Positions 50,546-59,350 of a DNA stretch of 61,917 nt are shown here, piece after piece. Source of the stretch: Trueperaceae bacterium (GTDB lineage: Bacteria; Deinococcota; Deinococci; Deinococcales; Trueperaceae). Each line of letters starts with the position of its first letter. Positions within the stretch are counted from its first letter, which is position 1. Under the pieces are notes generated by a model. The model saw nothing but the letters and a program-made list of their open reading frames with translations, searched no databases and was not told where the DNA came from. The translations under genes and the position numbers were made by a program. Location of the stretch: NCBI GenBank assembly GCA_030147925.1, contig JASBUK010000100.1:1-61917 (forward strand), in the 5' to 3' direction.

Positions 50546-51840
50546 GGGCCGATCACCCTTACACTGCTGCCCTCACGGACGTCTAAGGGCCGAGGATAAA
50601 TAACCAGCAGACCTTCACTCAACCCCTCAATCACAACCTCGCCACCGGCTTCGGCCAGGATGTCGATGCGCTGGCGTTTGGCCCTGCCGCTCTCGACGAC
50701 ATAGACATAGTTCTGCCCACCTTCGGTGCTAACAGCCTGCGAGGGCAGGATGATACCGCTGCCCAGCTTGATCTCGTAGTTAAGCTGCGCTACCGTACCG
50801 GCGGGGATAGGGTTCTGTGAAGGGTATATTTCGGCAGTTAGATTGATCAGGCGTTGTGGCCCCGGCACCGAACTGCTGCGCGTGATAAAGGCCGCATAGT
50901 CAAGACCGCCATAGCGGATGTAAAAGTTGTCCAGCGCTCTTAGCGCGGCGGCGTCTTCCGGTGGGACGTCAAAACTGGCCAGCTGGCGCTGGTTGCTGAC
51001 CAGACGAAAGGCTGGGCTGCCCGCCCCTACAAATTCGCCCTCCTCGACATAAATCTCGGCGATATCACCGGCAAAGGGCGCGGCGATGCGCGTCTCGGCT
51101 AAGGCGTCGCGTGCCTGAGCCAGCTGGTTCTCTGCTTGCTGTGTCTGCACACGCAGCAGCGCCAAGTCTTCTTCGCCAGCTCGCTGGCTGCGTGCTAGGG
51201 CGTCTTGCGTTTGTAATAGTGCCGATTGCGCCTGGGAGAACTGTGCTTCTAAACCGGTGAGCTGTGTTGCGGCGATGCCACCGGCTTCATAGAGCGCCTG
51301 ACCTTCGCGGTATTGCTGTTGCGCCAGTTCCAGATTGGTCTGCGCCAGCTTAATTTGCGCCTTAAGTTGCGCTACCGACTCACCGCTGGCACGTTCAGCT
51401 TTTTGCAGGTTTATGCGAGCTGCCTCTAGAGCCAGTTGGGCGTTGCGAACCTGGATTTGCAGATTGCTGTCGTCTAAAAGGATTACCGCTTCGCCAACCA
51501 GGATATTTTGCCCTTCGCGCTTAATGATGCGCTGCACGCGTCCGTTAGTGCCGGCGGCCACCCGGCTCTCCTGCCCCGGCTCAATGGTGACCGAGGTGCT
51601 GCGCGTGGCGTTTAGGCTGCCGGACTTAGCCGTTATGGTGCGCACCTGCCGGACCGTTTCGGCTGGCTGGGCAGTTGTTTGCGTTGGACTCTCCTGGGGC
51701 GCTTGTGGCCCGCAGGCCGCCAGCACCAAGGCCAGCATCAGCAAGAGACTCAGAGCTAACAGGCTTTTTTTGCGCCGAAGTTTTGTTTTTCTTAGCGCTC
51801 TTGGGCCGGGCTGAAAAAATAGTTTTTCTTTAGAAGCCAT
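50542..51840 (-). CDS. Efflux membrane-fusion lipoprotein (HlyD/AcrA type)
   Basis: This is the periplasmic adaptor linking the RND pump to the outer-membrane channel. The N-terminus has a basic stretch, a hydrophobic segment and the lipobox LAAC (LALVLAACGPQ), so it is a lipoprotein anchored in the inner membrane. VEPGQESRVAAGTNGRVQRIIKREGQNILVGEAV is the biotinyl-lipoyl-like half, then a coiled-coil hairpin of about 120 residues (residues about 135-255), then IAAPFAGDIAEIYVEEGEFV. Length is 432 residues. The start is ATG 51840, preceded by GGAGGGG. It overlaps the TolC-like gene upstream by 11 bases. Confidence 0.93.
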   Translation of the reverse strand: MASKEKLFFQPGPRALRKTKLRRKKSLLALSLLLMLALVLAACGPQAPQESPTQTTAQPAETVRQVRTITAKSGSLNATRSTSVTIEPGQESRVAAGTNGRVQRIIKREGQNILVGEAVILLDDSNLQIQVRNAQLALEAARINLQKAERASGESVAQLKAQIKLAQTNLELAQQQYREGQALYEAGGIAATQLTGLEAQFSQAQSALLQTQDALARSQRAGEEDLALLRVQTQQAENQLAQARDALAETRIAAPFAGDIAEIYVEEGEFVGAGSPAFRLVSNQRQLASFDVPPEDAAALRALDNFYIRYGGLDYAAFITRSSSVPGPQRLINLTAEIYPSQNPIPAGTVAQLNYEIKLGSGIILPSQAVSTEGGQNYVYVVESGRAKRQRIDILAEAGGEVVIEGLSEGLLVIYPRPLDVREGSSVRVIGP

Positions 51841-52843
51841 CAAGCCCCTCCAGTGCTGTCATGCTGCCTGCTTGCAGCTTCAGCAGAGCCAAGAGATAAG
51901 CGTGCTGCGCTTCTAGGGCTTCTAACTCGGCCTGTTTGTTGTTTAATTCGGCTTGCCTGTAGCTGATCTCGGCAATCAAACCGGATGCAAGCCTTTGTCG
52001 CTCAATCTCTAAGCGGGCATTGGCATTTCTTAAGGCGTCCTGGCGAATAAGCCAGGTCTTGGCCGCAGTTTGTGCCTGATTGTAGAGACTTTTTGTTTGC
52101 AGTTGTAAACCGCGCCGCGCTTCGCGCGAAAACTCCTGAGTCTGGCTGACTTGTAGTTTGGCGCTGTCAATCTGGGCCTGTGGTGCATAGCTGGGGTCTA
52201 AAAGCTCTAAACCAAGGCTAGCCAGCTCGAGCCCCTGCTGAGCTTTTAAGAGCTCGGGGTACTGTGCCAGTCCGGGCAAAATATCTGCTAAAGGCGGCAG
52301 TTCGATAAGCAGCTTAGCGTCCAGCGGCTCGATCTCCTCAAATTCCTGACCGATAAGTCCGGCTAAGTTGCTGCGGGCCAGTTGCAGCCCCTCGCTGGCG
52401 GCAGCCAAGTTTTTCTCGGCGTCGGCTAAGTTGTTTTGCGCGTCTTCGACGTCTAAATCAGTGGCGCTGCCCTTCTCGAAGCGGATGCGGGCAATCTCCA
52501 AAGCCTGCTCGCTTAGAGATTTAGCCATATCCGCTAACTCAAGCTGCGCCTTGGCGCTCAGCACCTGCGTATAGGCCTCGGCAATTTCGTTAAAAGCCTG
52601 ATAGCGTGCCTGGTCTAAGCTGGCCTCGGCCAGCACTAGGCGCTGCTCGGCTTGCAGGTTTTCAAAACGCAAAGCCAGTGGGTCGGCCTGGGTGCGCTCC
52701 AGTGCGCTTCTAGCGTCGCTGAGCTCGAGCCGGGAATTGATGACAGCCGGACGCTGAGCAGCCTGGCTTAAGGCTTCGGGGAGGCTAAGAGCCTGAACTG
52801 AACCAAACAACAGGGTGGTTATGAGCATGAGCAGATATTTCAC
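51830..52843 (-). CDS. TolC-family outer-membrane efflux protein (short, second copy)
   Basis: This is an outer-membrane efflux protein of 337 residues, about 100 shorter than TolC. The signal peptide ends near SVQALS, and the rest is long amphipathic helices with the family repeat (AEAYTQVLSAKAQLELADMAKSLSEQALEIARIRFEKGSATDLDVEDAQNNLADAEKNL). The first half resembles a contracted form of the copy encoded just upstream, so one repeat may be shortened. It overlaps its neighbours on both sides. Confidence 0.86.
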   Translation of the reverse strand: MKYLLMLITTLLFGSVQALSLPEALSQAAQRPAVINSRLELSDARSALERTQADPLALRFENLQAEQRLVLAEASLDQARYQAFNEIAEAYTQVLSAKAQLELADMAKSLSEQALEIARIRFEKGSATDLDVEDAQNNLADAEKNLAAASEGLQLARSNLAGLIGQEFEEIEPLDAKLLIELPPLADILPGLAQYPELLKAQQGLELASLGLELLDPSYAPQAQIDSAKLQVSQTQEFSREARRGLQLQTKSLYNQAQTAAKTWLIRQDALRNANARLEIERQRLASGLIAEISYRQAELNNKQAELEALEAQHAYLLALLKLQAGSMTALEGLDGF

Positions 52844-54174
52844 TTGACGACCTCCGAGAGGGGAATGGCGTAATAGTTATAGGTGGCCAGCACAGTTTTT
52901 AGGGCTTCAAGCTGGGCGTTTTGCAGCTCGAGCCGAGCTTGCTGAAAAGCAACAAAGGTCTGTTGTCGCTCTAAGGCCGTCGCCAGACCCAGACTTTCCC
53001 TGACGCTGATTTCGTCTAGGTCTTGTTGCGCGTTCTCTAGCGCCAGTTGGCTAAGGGCTAGGCTGCGCTCGGTCTTCTGGATATTGTTTGCCAGTATGCG
53101 CTGCTCGATGGCGTCGCGGTCCCGGTTGGCTTCAAGCCCGGCGCTGGCGGCCTTAACTTGTGCTTTGGCGGCGTCTATCCGGTTAAACACTCCAGGAGAA
53201 ATACTCAAACCCACCCCAATCTGAAAGCTAGTATTTACTAGGTTTTCGGGGAGTTGCCGCCCCGGATCCTGATAGTTGTAAGCAACACTTGGTTGTAAGG
53301 TGCGTGACTCAAGCGAAAGCGAGAGGCTGTTGTTGTCGTCGATATTCCAGTTAAAGCCAGCCTGGGCCACCGGGTAAAGTTCGCGTTCGGCACGGCGTAA
53401 GCCGACTTGAGCGCGGCGCAGATTGAGCTCGGCGCGGCTTATTGCTGGTGCTGTGCCCTGGGCCGGGGGAATTGCCGGAATTTCCGGCAGGATGACTTCT
53501 CCCACTAAGTCAAGCAGGGCAAGCTTAGCCAATTCGAAATCAGCTTCGCTGTTAAGCAGTCTGTTTTCGGCTTGACGCAGATTTTGCTCAGCCAGGCGCA
53601 GTTCTGCGGCACTGGCTGCGCCCTTAGCAAAGCGTGCGCTGTTAATGTCAAAGGCTTCTTGGGCTAGCTTAGCCCCTTCTTGCGCTAGCTTAAACGCCTC
53701 TTGTGCCAGCGCGGCATTAAGTGCCGATTCCAAAGCCTGCACCTGCAAAGTGGCCACCATCTCGCGAAAGCTGAGCAGGGCATCGCGCAGATCGATTTCG
53801 GCAGTTTCGGCTAAGTCGGCAATATCGCCAAAGGGGACGGGGCGAAAGGACAGCTCGAGCGACAATTGGGTGGAGCTTTCGGGGATTTCCGTGGTTGGGC
53901 CGTTAACTTGTTGGGGGTTGGCACCCAAATCTTCATTGTCAAAAAGGGCGTAACCGGCATCGGCTGATAGCACCACCGGGTCAAAGGCGCTGCGCAACTG
54001 TGCCTGGGCAGCTTCGGCTTGGGCTTTAGCCGCGACCAGAGCCGGGTAGTCTTCTAATTTGCTGAGCAGCCTTTCTAACTCGGCTAACTGCTCTTGGCTT
54101 AAGGTGATGGTCTGGGCCTGGGCTGGTAAGAACAGCAGGAGCAGAGCAAGTAAAAAACTCAGTGAAAATCTCAC
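52840..54174 (-). CDS. TolC-family outer-membrane efflux protein (first copy)
   Basis: This is an outer-membrane efflux channel protein of 444 residues. The signal peptide (about 20 residues) ends in LPAQAQ, then TITLSQEQLAELERLLSKLEDYPALVAAKAQAEAAQAQL. It has two helical repeats, including AQEAFDINSARFAKGAASAAELRLAEQNLRQAENRLLN and LDEISVRESLGLATALERQQTFVAFQQARLELQNAQLEAL. GTG 54174 overlaps the MarR gene stop (GTGA). With its shorter paralogue it may form a mixed trimer or two alternative channels. Confidence 0.9.
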   Translation of the reverse strand: MRFSLSFLLALLLLFLPAQAQTITLSQEQLAELERLLSKLEDYPALVAAKAQAEAAQAQLRSAFDPVVLSADAGYALFDNEDLGANPQQVNGPTTEIPESSTQLSLELSFRPVPFGDIADLAETAEIDLRDALLSFREMVATLQVQALESALNAALAQEAFKLAQEGAKLAQEAFDINSARFAKGAASAAELRLAEQNLRQAENRLLNSEADFELAKLALLDLVGEVILPEIPAIPPAQGTAPAISRAELNLRRAQVGLRRAERELYPVAQAGFNWNIDDNNSLSLSLESRTLQPSVAYNYQDPGRQLPENLVNTSFQIGVGLSISPGVFNRIDAAKAQVKAASAGLEANRDRDAIEQRILANNIQKTERSLALSQLALENAQQDLDEISVRESLGLATALERQQTFVAFQQARLELQNAQLEALKTVLATYNYYAIPLSEVVK

Positions 54175-54614
54175 GCCTCCTCCACAATCTTGCGGTAAAT
54201 GCGAATTAGCGCCGCTAAGTCTTCGGGGCTTAAACGCTTTAGCCGTGTCACCCCGGTTTTGTACCAGGCTTCTTTGAGCTGCTGGCGCATGGCCTGGCCC
54301 TTTTCGGTCAGTTGCAAGATGACGCGACGCCGGTCGTTTGGGTCGATGGCGCGTGCTAACAAGTCCTGGGTTTCAAGCTCAGTTAGCATGCTTGAGATGG
54401 CCGGGGGTACGGTGTCAAGGATTTCGGCAAGTTCTTTGGGGTGAATCATGCCGCGCCCGATGAGCTCGAGCAACAAAGCCTTGACCGGGCGCAACCCCAG
54501 GGGCTCAAAGGCACGCATGGCTTCCTGGCGCAAGGTCCACATAAATTGCAAGGAAAACTCACTCAGTTCTTCGATTAGGTTGTCTATATCGGCTTGGGAT
54601 AAAGTAGACGACAT
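54171..54614 (-). CDS. MarR-family transcriptional regulator
   Basis: This is a dimeric winged-helix repressor, 147 residues, first gene of the efflux operon. The recognition region reads GMIHPKELAEILDTVPPAISSMLTELETQDLLARAIDPNDRRRVILQLTEKGQAM, with the wing motif DPNDRRRV. The operon order is regulator, two TolC-like proteins, adaptor, pump. This resembles ligand-induced multidrug efflux units. The likely operator is the inverted repeat just upstream. Confidence 0.93.
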   Translation of the reverse strand: MSSTLSQADIDNLIEELSEFSLQFMWTLRQEAMRAFEPLGLRPVKALLLELIGRGMIHPKELAEILDTVPPAISSMLTELETQDLLARAIDPNDRRRVILQLTEKGQAMRQQLKEAWYKTGVTRLKRLSPEDLAALIRIYRKIVEEA

Positions 54615-54623
54615 GACTGAATT

Positions 54624-54647
54624 ATTAGTTAAAAAACCCTAACTATT
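54624..54647. promoter_or_regulatory. Candidate MarR operator
   Basis: ATTAGTTA (54624-54631) and TAACTATT (54640-54647) are inverted repeats matching at seven of eight positions with an eight-base spacer. They lie 10-33 bases before the MarR gene start, where binding would block the efflux operon. Confidence 0.55.
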
Positions 54648-54831
54648 TAGGATTTGTAATACATTTTGGGTGGCGGTTTGTGTTGTTGTGTACTTCGTTT
54701 AAAATATCACAAGGGAGTACAACTAATAGATCGGGACATTTTTCACTATCGGTCCTCTGCTTTTAACTGGCATCCTTAGTTTCGAAGATAAGACGTTGCT
54801 AAAGAGTAACGATCTTGTTAAGGAGGAAAAG

Positions 54832-56448
54832 ATGAATCATAGAGGTCATCACATCAAAGCCGAAAGCCTGGCAGCCTTTGGTATCACAGAGGCTGCCAAC
54901 GTCAGTTGGAACTTAACCAGCGCCGAGCTTTATGAAGAAGCTCTTAAACGCGACGAAGGTAATGTCGCGCACTTAGGGCCTCTGGTTGTGGATACGGGGC
55001 GTTACACCGGTCGTTCACCTAAGGACAAATTTGTCGTCAAGGATCAAGTCAGCCAGGACACCGTTGATTGGGGCGATGTCAACCAGCCCATGACGTCTGA
55101 ACAATTTGCTAACTTGCGCAAGGCCATGCTGGAATTCACCAAAGGCAAGGACCTCTATATTCAGGATATCTTTGTAGGCACACATCCGGATTACCGCGTG
55201 CCTATTCGCATCATCACCCAGTATGCCTGGCACAACCTCTTTGCCCGGGATATGTTCGTTCGCCCCACCGCCAAATCCCGCGCCGAACACGTCGAACCGG
55301 TATACACCGTGCTCGACCTGCCGGATTTCAAGGCCGATCCTGCGACCATGGGCAGCCGTAATGAAACGATAATTGCCGTGGATATCGGCCAAAAGCAGGT
55401 CTTAATTGGCAGTACCGAATACGCCGGCGAAATCAAGAAGTCGATCTTCTCGATGATGAACTACGAATTGCCCTTTAAGGGCGTCATGCCCATGCACTGC
55501 TCGGCTAATGTCGGCCCTGATAACGAAGTCGCCCTGTTCTTCGGCCTTTCCGGTACCGGCAAGACCACTCTTTCCGCTACCGCCGAACGCACCCTGATTG
55601 GTGATGATGAACACGGCTGGTCGAATGACGGCGTCTTTAATTTTGAAGGTGGTTGCTATGCCAAGATTATCAACCTAAGCGAACGGGCCGAGCCAGAGAT
55701 TTATCAGACCACTCGCCGTTTTGGCACTATCTTAGAGAATGTGGTCATGGATTCCGAAACGCGCCGCGTCAATTTAGATGACTCCAGCAAGACCGAAAAC
55801 ATGCGCGCCGCTTATCCCATCAGCCACATTTCCAATGCCAGCAAAGTGGGTTTTGCCGGTCACCCGAGCGACGTTATCTTCTTGACCGCCGACGCCTTTG
55901 GTGTTTTGCCGCCCATCTCCAAACTCAGCTACGAACAAGCCGTGTACTACTTCTTAAGCGGCTACACCGCCAAACTCGCCGGCACCGAACGTGGTGTCAC
56001 CGAACCGCAGGCAACCTTCAGCGCTTGCTTTGGCTCACCCTTTATGCCCCTTAAGCCCACGGTTTATGCCGACTTGCTGGTCAAGAAACTCAAGCAGCAC
56101 AAGTCCAATGTCTGGTTGATTAACACTGGTTGGACCGGTGGCCCTTATGGTGTTGGCAAACGTATGCCCATCGGCTACACCCGCGCCATGATCAGCGCCG
56201 CGCTTGACGGTCGCCTCAATGACGTGCAAACGGTTGACGACAACCTCTTTGCTTTGCCCGTGCCCCTAAGCTGCCCGGGAGTGCCCTCTGATGTGCTCGA
56301 TCCCTATCAGACCTGGGACGACAAAGACGCTTACGAAGCCCAGGCCCGCAAGCTGGCTAAGATGTTCCAGGACAACTTCAAGACCTTCGAAGCCGATGTT
56401 AGTGAAGAAGTTCGTCAGGCTGGTCCCAAACTGGAAACTATAGCTTAA
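54832..56448 (+). CDS. pckA: ATP-dependent phosphoenolpyruvate carboxykinase
   Basis: PckA converts oxaloacetate and ATP to phosphoenolpyruvate, CO2 and ADP, the entry to gluconeogenesis. The 538-residue protein has RSPKDKFVVKD near residue 60, MHCSANVGPDNEVALFFGLSGTGKTTLSA with the P-loop near residue 240, and DDEHGWSNDGVFNFEGGCYAKIINLS with the metal site near residue 258. NTGWTGGPYGVGKRMPIGYTRAMI is near residue 430. All mark the ATP-type enzyme. ATG 54832 follows AAGGAGG at ideal spacing. With AceK in the same window it fits growth on acetate or organic acids. Confidence 0.96.
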   Translation: MNHRGHHIKAESLAAFGITEAANVSWNLTSAELYEEALKRDEGNVAHLGPLVVDTGRYTGRSPKDKFVVKDQVSQDTVDWGDVNQPMTSEQFANLRKAMLEFTKGKDLYIQDIFVGTHPDYRVPIRIITQYAWHNLFARDMFVRPTAKSRAEHVEPVYTVLDLPDFKADPATMGSRNETIIAVDIGQKQVLIGSTEYAGEIKKSIFSMMNYELPFKGVMPMHCSANVGPDNEVALFFGLSGTGKTTLSATAERTLIGDDEHGWSNDGVFNFEGGCYAKIINLSERAEPEIYQTTRRFGTILENVVMDSETRRVNLDDSSKTENMRAAYPISHISNASKVGFAGHPSDVIFLTADAFGVLPPISKLSYEQAVYYFLSGYTAKLAGTERGVTEPQATFSACFGSPFMPLKPTVYADLLVKKLKQHKSNVWLINTGWTGGPYGVGKRMPIGYTRAMISAALDGRLNDVQTVDDNLFALPVPLSCPGVPSDVLDPYQTWDDKDAYEAQARKLAKMFQDNFKTFEADVSEEVRQAGPKLETIA

Positions 56449-56473
56449 GCAAAAATAAGCTAGATAGTAACCC

Positions 56474-56497
56474 GGGGTTGAGCCTAGGCTCAACCCC
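56474..56497. terminator. Perfect palindrome between pckA and the exchanger gene
   Basis: GGGGTTGAGCC (56474-56484) and its complement (56487-56497) flank TA, giving an 11-base stem. No T-run follows, so it is an attenuating or stabilising hairpin 20 bases before the exchanger start. It could also serve as an operator. Confidence 0.6.
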
Positions 56498-56517
56498 AAA
56501 TTCTTGGAGAAAGAACC

Positions 56518-58155
56518 ATGATTCAGCTCCTTATTGACAACCCGTTACTGCTGCTTTTTGTAGTAGCCGCGCTTGGTTATCCGCTAGGACGCATTAAGAT
56601 TGGCAGTTTCAGCTTAGGTGTCGCGGCGGTGCTTTTTGTCGGGCTTGCCATTGGTGCGCTTGACCCCAACCTAAAGCTGCCCAGCTTTGTCTATCTCTTT
56701 GGTCTGGCTATCTTTATTTACACTATCGGCCTGGCCAGCGGTCCGGGCTTTTTTGCCTCGTTCCGCCGCCAGGGCCTGCGTGACAACATCTTTATTTTGC
56801 TGATGATCTTATTTGCGACGGCGCTTGCCGTAGGCGCTTATGTGCTGTTTAATCTCAAGCCGGGCTTAACCGCCGGTATGTTTACCGGCAGTCTTACCAA
56901 CACCCCGGCCTTGGCCGGCCTGCTCGATTACATCAAGGATAATGTTCCTGCCAACTTAGTTGAAATTATGCAAGCCGAACCGGTCGTGGCCTATTCCATT
57001 GCTTACCCGGTTGGTGTTATTGGCGTTATCTTCTCCATTTATTTGTTTCAGCGACTCTGGAAAGTTGACTACAGGCAAGAAGCCAAAGAACTGCGCGATT
57101 TGGGCGCTAGTGGCGAGCATCTTAGCAACCTAACCATAAGGGTCACGCGGGACGACCTGACGGGCACAACTATCGATACGTTGCGACAAGAGCAAAACTG
57201 GCACATCATCTTTGGCCGCTATAAGCGTGGTGAGGAAATGGGCCTGGTTCATGGTGATATGACCTTGGCCGCCGGGGACTTAGTGAGCTTGATTGGCGAT
57301 GAAGATGACATTGCTCGGGCGCTTGCTTATTTAGGTGAAGAAAGCCATGAACACCTTGAGTTTGATCGCAGTCAGCTTGATTTTCGTCGCATATTTGTGT
57401 CCAACTTAGCGGTGGTGGGTAAGCCTTTAGCCGAACTCAAGCTTTCACAGCGTTTTGGCGCCTTGATTACCCGCGTACGCCGTGGGGACATTGATCTTTT
57501 GCCCTCCGGTGACATGAAGCTCGAGCTCGGTGATCGCGTGCGGGTGGTCGCACAGCGTCAGCGCATGCCCAAAGTCAATGAGTTCTTTGGCGACTCTTAT
57601 CGTTCTTTAAGCGAAATCGACATCATGACCTTTGGCCTGGGTATGGCCCTGGGTCTGCTAATCGGCGAGATTCCCTTTCCGCTACCCGGCGGCGGGGTCT
57701 TTAAGCTGGGTTTAGCCGGTGGTCCGCTCTTAGTAGCGCTGGTTTTGGGCGCTCTGGGACGCACCGGCCCCATCGTCTGGCAGTTGCCCTACAGCGCCAA
57801 CCTCACGCTGCGGCAGATTGGTCTGATTTTATTTTTGGCCGGGGTGGGCACGCGTTCGGGTTATGCCTTTGCCAGCACCTTTAGCCAGGGCGGTGGCATT
57901 TACATTTTCTTGGCCGGGGCGGTTATGACCATCGCCACCGCTATGCTGACGCTGTTTATCGGCTATAAGTTGCTGCGCATTCCCATGAGCCTGCTCATTG
58001 GTATGCTGGCCGGGCTGCAAACACAACCGGCGGTTTTAGGCTACGCCAACGAACAGACCGGCAACGACCTGGCTAATATCGGCTATGCCACGGTTTACCC
58101 GCTAGCGACTATCAGTAAAATCTTGCTAGCGCAGCTCTTGTTGACCTTGCTTTAA
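56518..58155 (+). CDS. AspT/YidE/YbjL-type transporter
   Basis: This is an inner-membrane transporter of the aspartate:alanine exchanger family, 545 residues. Five or so hydrophobic segments at the N-terminus (LLLLFVVAALGYPLGRIKIG onward) contain the duplicated family motif (GLASGPGFFASFRRQGLRDN; TGSLTNTPALAG). Residues about 195-365 form two cytosolic TrkA-C (RCK-C) domains. The C-terminal membrane half repeats the motif (LFLAGVGTRSGYAFASTF; GMLAGLQTQPAVLGYANEQ). Substrate is uncertain, perhaps a dicarboxylate given the pckA neighbour. GGAGAAAG precedes the ATG and a strong terminator follows. Confidence 0.9.
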   Translation: MIQLLIDNPLLLLFVVAALGYPLGRIKIGSFSLGVAAVLFVGLAIGALDPNLKLPSFVYLFGLAIFIYTIGLASGPGFFASFRRQGLRDNIFILLMILFATALAVGAYVLFNLKPGLTAGMFTGSLTNTPALAGLLDYIKDNVPANLVEIMQAEPVVAYSIAYPVGVIGVIFSIYLFQRLWKVDYRQEAKELRDLGASGEHLSNLTIRVTRDDLTGTTIDTLRQEQNWHIIFGRYKRGEEMGLVHGDMTLAAGDLVSLIGDEDDIARALAYLGEESHEHLEFDRSQLDFRRIFVSNLAVVGKPLAELKLSQRFGALITRVRRGDIDLLPSGDMKLELGDRVRVVAQRQRMPKVNEFFGDSYRSLSEIDIMTFGLGMALGLLIGEIPFPLPGGGVFKLGLAGGPLLVALVLGALGRTGPIVWQLPYSANLTLRQIGLILFLAGVGTRSGYAFASTFSQGGGIYIFLAGAVMTIATAMLTLFIGYKLLRIPMSLLIGMLAGLQTQPAVLGYANEQTGNDLANIGYATVYPLATISKILLAQLLLTLL

Positions 58156-58173
58156 GCCAACAAACTGTGCTCG

Positions 58174-58206
58174 AGCCGGTATCTTGCAAGATACCGGCTT
58201 TTTTGG
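58174..58206 (+). terminator. Rho-independent terminator
   Basis: A 26-base perfect palindrome with arms AGCCGGTATCTTG and its complement is followed by a run of six T. It ends the pckA-exchanger transcript. Confidence 0.92.
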
Positions 58207-58263
58207 GGCATGTAGGGCAGACTCGGTAATTTTGCGCTGAGCTTTGGTAGTTTTGTTCTCTGA

Positions 58264-58392
58264 GATGGAAGTCCTGCCGCCCTTTATCGCCTGAGGATAG
58301 CTCGAGCCTCTGCGGAGGAACGCGCCGACTATCTTAACGCCTATCGCGAGCGGTTGCTGTGCTTAGAGAGCAGCCCAACATTAAAGTTCTAG
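58264..58392 (+). pseudogene. Possible gene relic
   Basis: A 42-codon frame without a start codon ends in TAG at 58390-58392. Its last part reads like real protein (ASAEERADYLNAYRERLLCL) in a frame with coding-like composition. It could be the tail of a decayed gene, and the family is unknown. Chance is a serious alternative. Confidence 0.25.
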
Positions 58393-58410
58393 CCTCAAGA
58401 TTTTGGGAGT

Positions 58411-58537
58411 TGTCAAGCAAATTGTGTAAAGAACTGAGTGGTTAGTGACCGGTAGTTTGTGGGAAAAACCTTTACATCGCTCTTTCCACTTTTTACCTTC
58501 TACTTTTTACTTTCTCCTTAACACACAATTTAGGACA
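58411..58537. mobile_element. Possible MITE containing the heptad/pyrimidine repeat
   Basis: The left end TGTC plus AAATTGTGT (58411-58427) is inverted at the right end as ACACAATTT plus GACA (58523-58537). Between them lie GTTAGTG and GTTTGTG heptads, GGGAAAAACC and the pyrimidine tract. Near-identical words flank it: AGCCTCAAGATTTTG (58391-58405) and AGCCTCAAATTTTG (58537-58550), like a duplicated target. At 127 bases it has no coding capacity. The ends remind me of IS256/Mutator-type insertion sequences, from memory only. Confidence 0.5.
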
Positions 58538-58578
58538 GCCTCAAATTTTGCTTACCAAGGTCGAAGATAAGGAAAAAT

Positions 58579-59304
58579 ATGAAACGTGTGTTAATTACCG
58601 GTGCAAATAGAGGTCTGGGGCTCGAGTTCACCCGCTACGCCCTGGGTCGTGGCGATCAGGTCTTTGCCGGGCTAAGGAATCCAAACAAGGCTACGGCACT
58701 ACAAGAACTGCAAGCGCTTTACCCGGGGCAATTGCAATTGCTGCGCATAGATGTGGCCAGCCGGGCGTCTATCGAGGCGTCGGCCAGAGAGCTTAGAACA
58801 AATCTGAGCGGTCTTGACCTGCTTATTAACAATGCCGGTATAAACTCACGCAGCGCCGACGCCGGAGAATTTGACAAACACGTAAAGCTGGGGCGGCTCG
58901 AGCCCGAGGCCATGATTGATATGTTCCGGGTCAATTCGTTGGGGCCGCTTTTGGTGGCGCAGCAGTATCTAGACCTGCTAAAAGCCGGTGATGAGCCAAA
59001 GGTGGTTAGCATCTCTTCTTGGCTGGGTTCACTAAGCGATAAGCAAAGCGGCGGCAACTATTCTTATTGTGCCAGTAAAACCACCTTGAACATGCTCATG
59101 CGTGCCTTTGCTTTTGATGTGCTCGAGCACGGCATTATTTCGGTCTTGCTCAACCCCGGTTGGGTGCAAACGGATATGGGCGGAAACAGAGCCAAACTCA
59201 CACCCTCAGAATCGGTGGCGGGAATGTTCAAATTGATTGACAATCTCACAGAAGAACACGCCGGACGCTTTTTTGACTGGGATGGTAAAGAACATCCGTG
59301 GTAA
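58579..59304 (+). CDS. Short-chain dehydrogenase/reductase
   Basis: This is an NAD(P)-dependent oxidoreductase of the SDR family, 241 residues. TGANRGLGLEFTRYAL at residues 7-22 is the cofactor loop, INNAGINSRSADA near residue 86, then SISSWLGSLSDKQSGGNYSYCASKTTLNML with the catalytic Ser, Tyr and Lys near residues 140-160. NPGWVQTDMGGNRAKLTPSESV is typical of carbonyl reductase-like SDRs of the CsgA/sniffer type. AAGGA precedes the ATG. It stands alone after a repeat element. Confidence 0.9.
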   Translation: MKRVLITGANRGLGLEFTRYALGRGDQVFAGLRNPNKATALQELQALYPGQLQLLRIDVASRASIEASARELRTNLSGLDLLINNAGINSRSADAGEFDKHVKLGRLEPEAMIDMFRVNSLGPLLVAQQYLDLLKAGDEPKVVSISSWLGSLSDKQSGGNYSYCASKTTLNMLMRAFAFDVLEHGIISVLLNPGWVQTDMGGNRAKLTPSESVAGMFKLIDNLTEEHAGRFFDWDGKEHPW

Positions 59305-59350
59305 TCCTGAACTCGCTGTCGCTAAAGCCCACCGACCAGAAGGTTGCGGT

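Larger units (their letters stand above)
58156..58578. other. Intergenic region with terminator, possible gene relic and repeat element
   Basis: The 423-base gap holds, in order, the terminator at 58174, a short gene-like relic at 58264-58392 and the repeat element at 58411-58537. The next gene starts at 58579. Confidence 0.6.
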
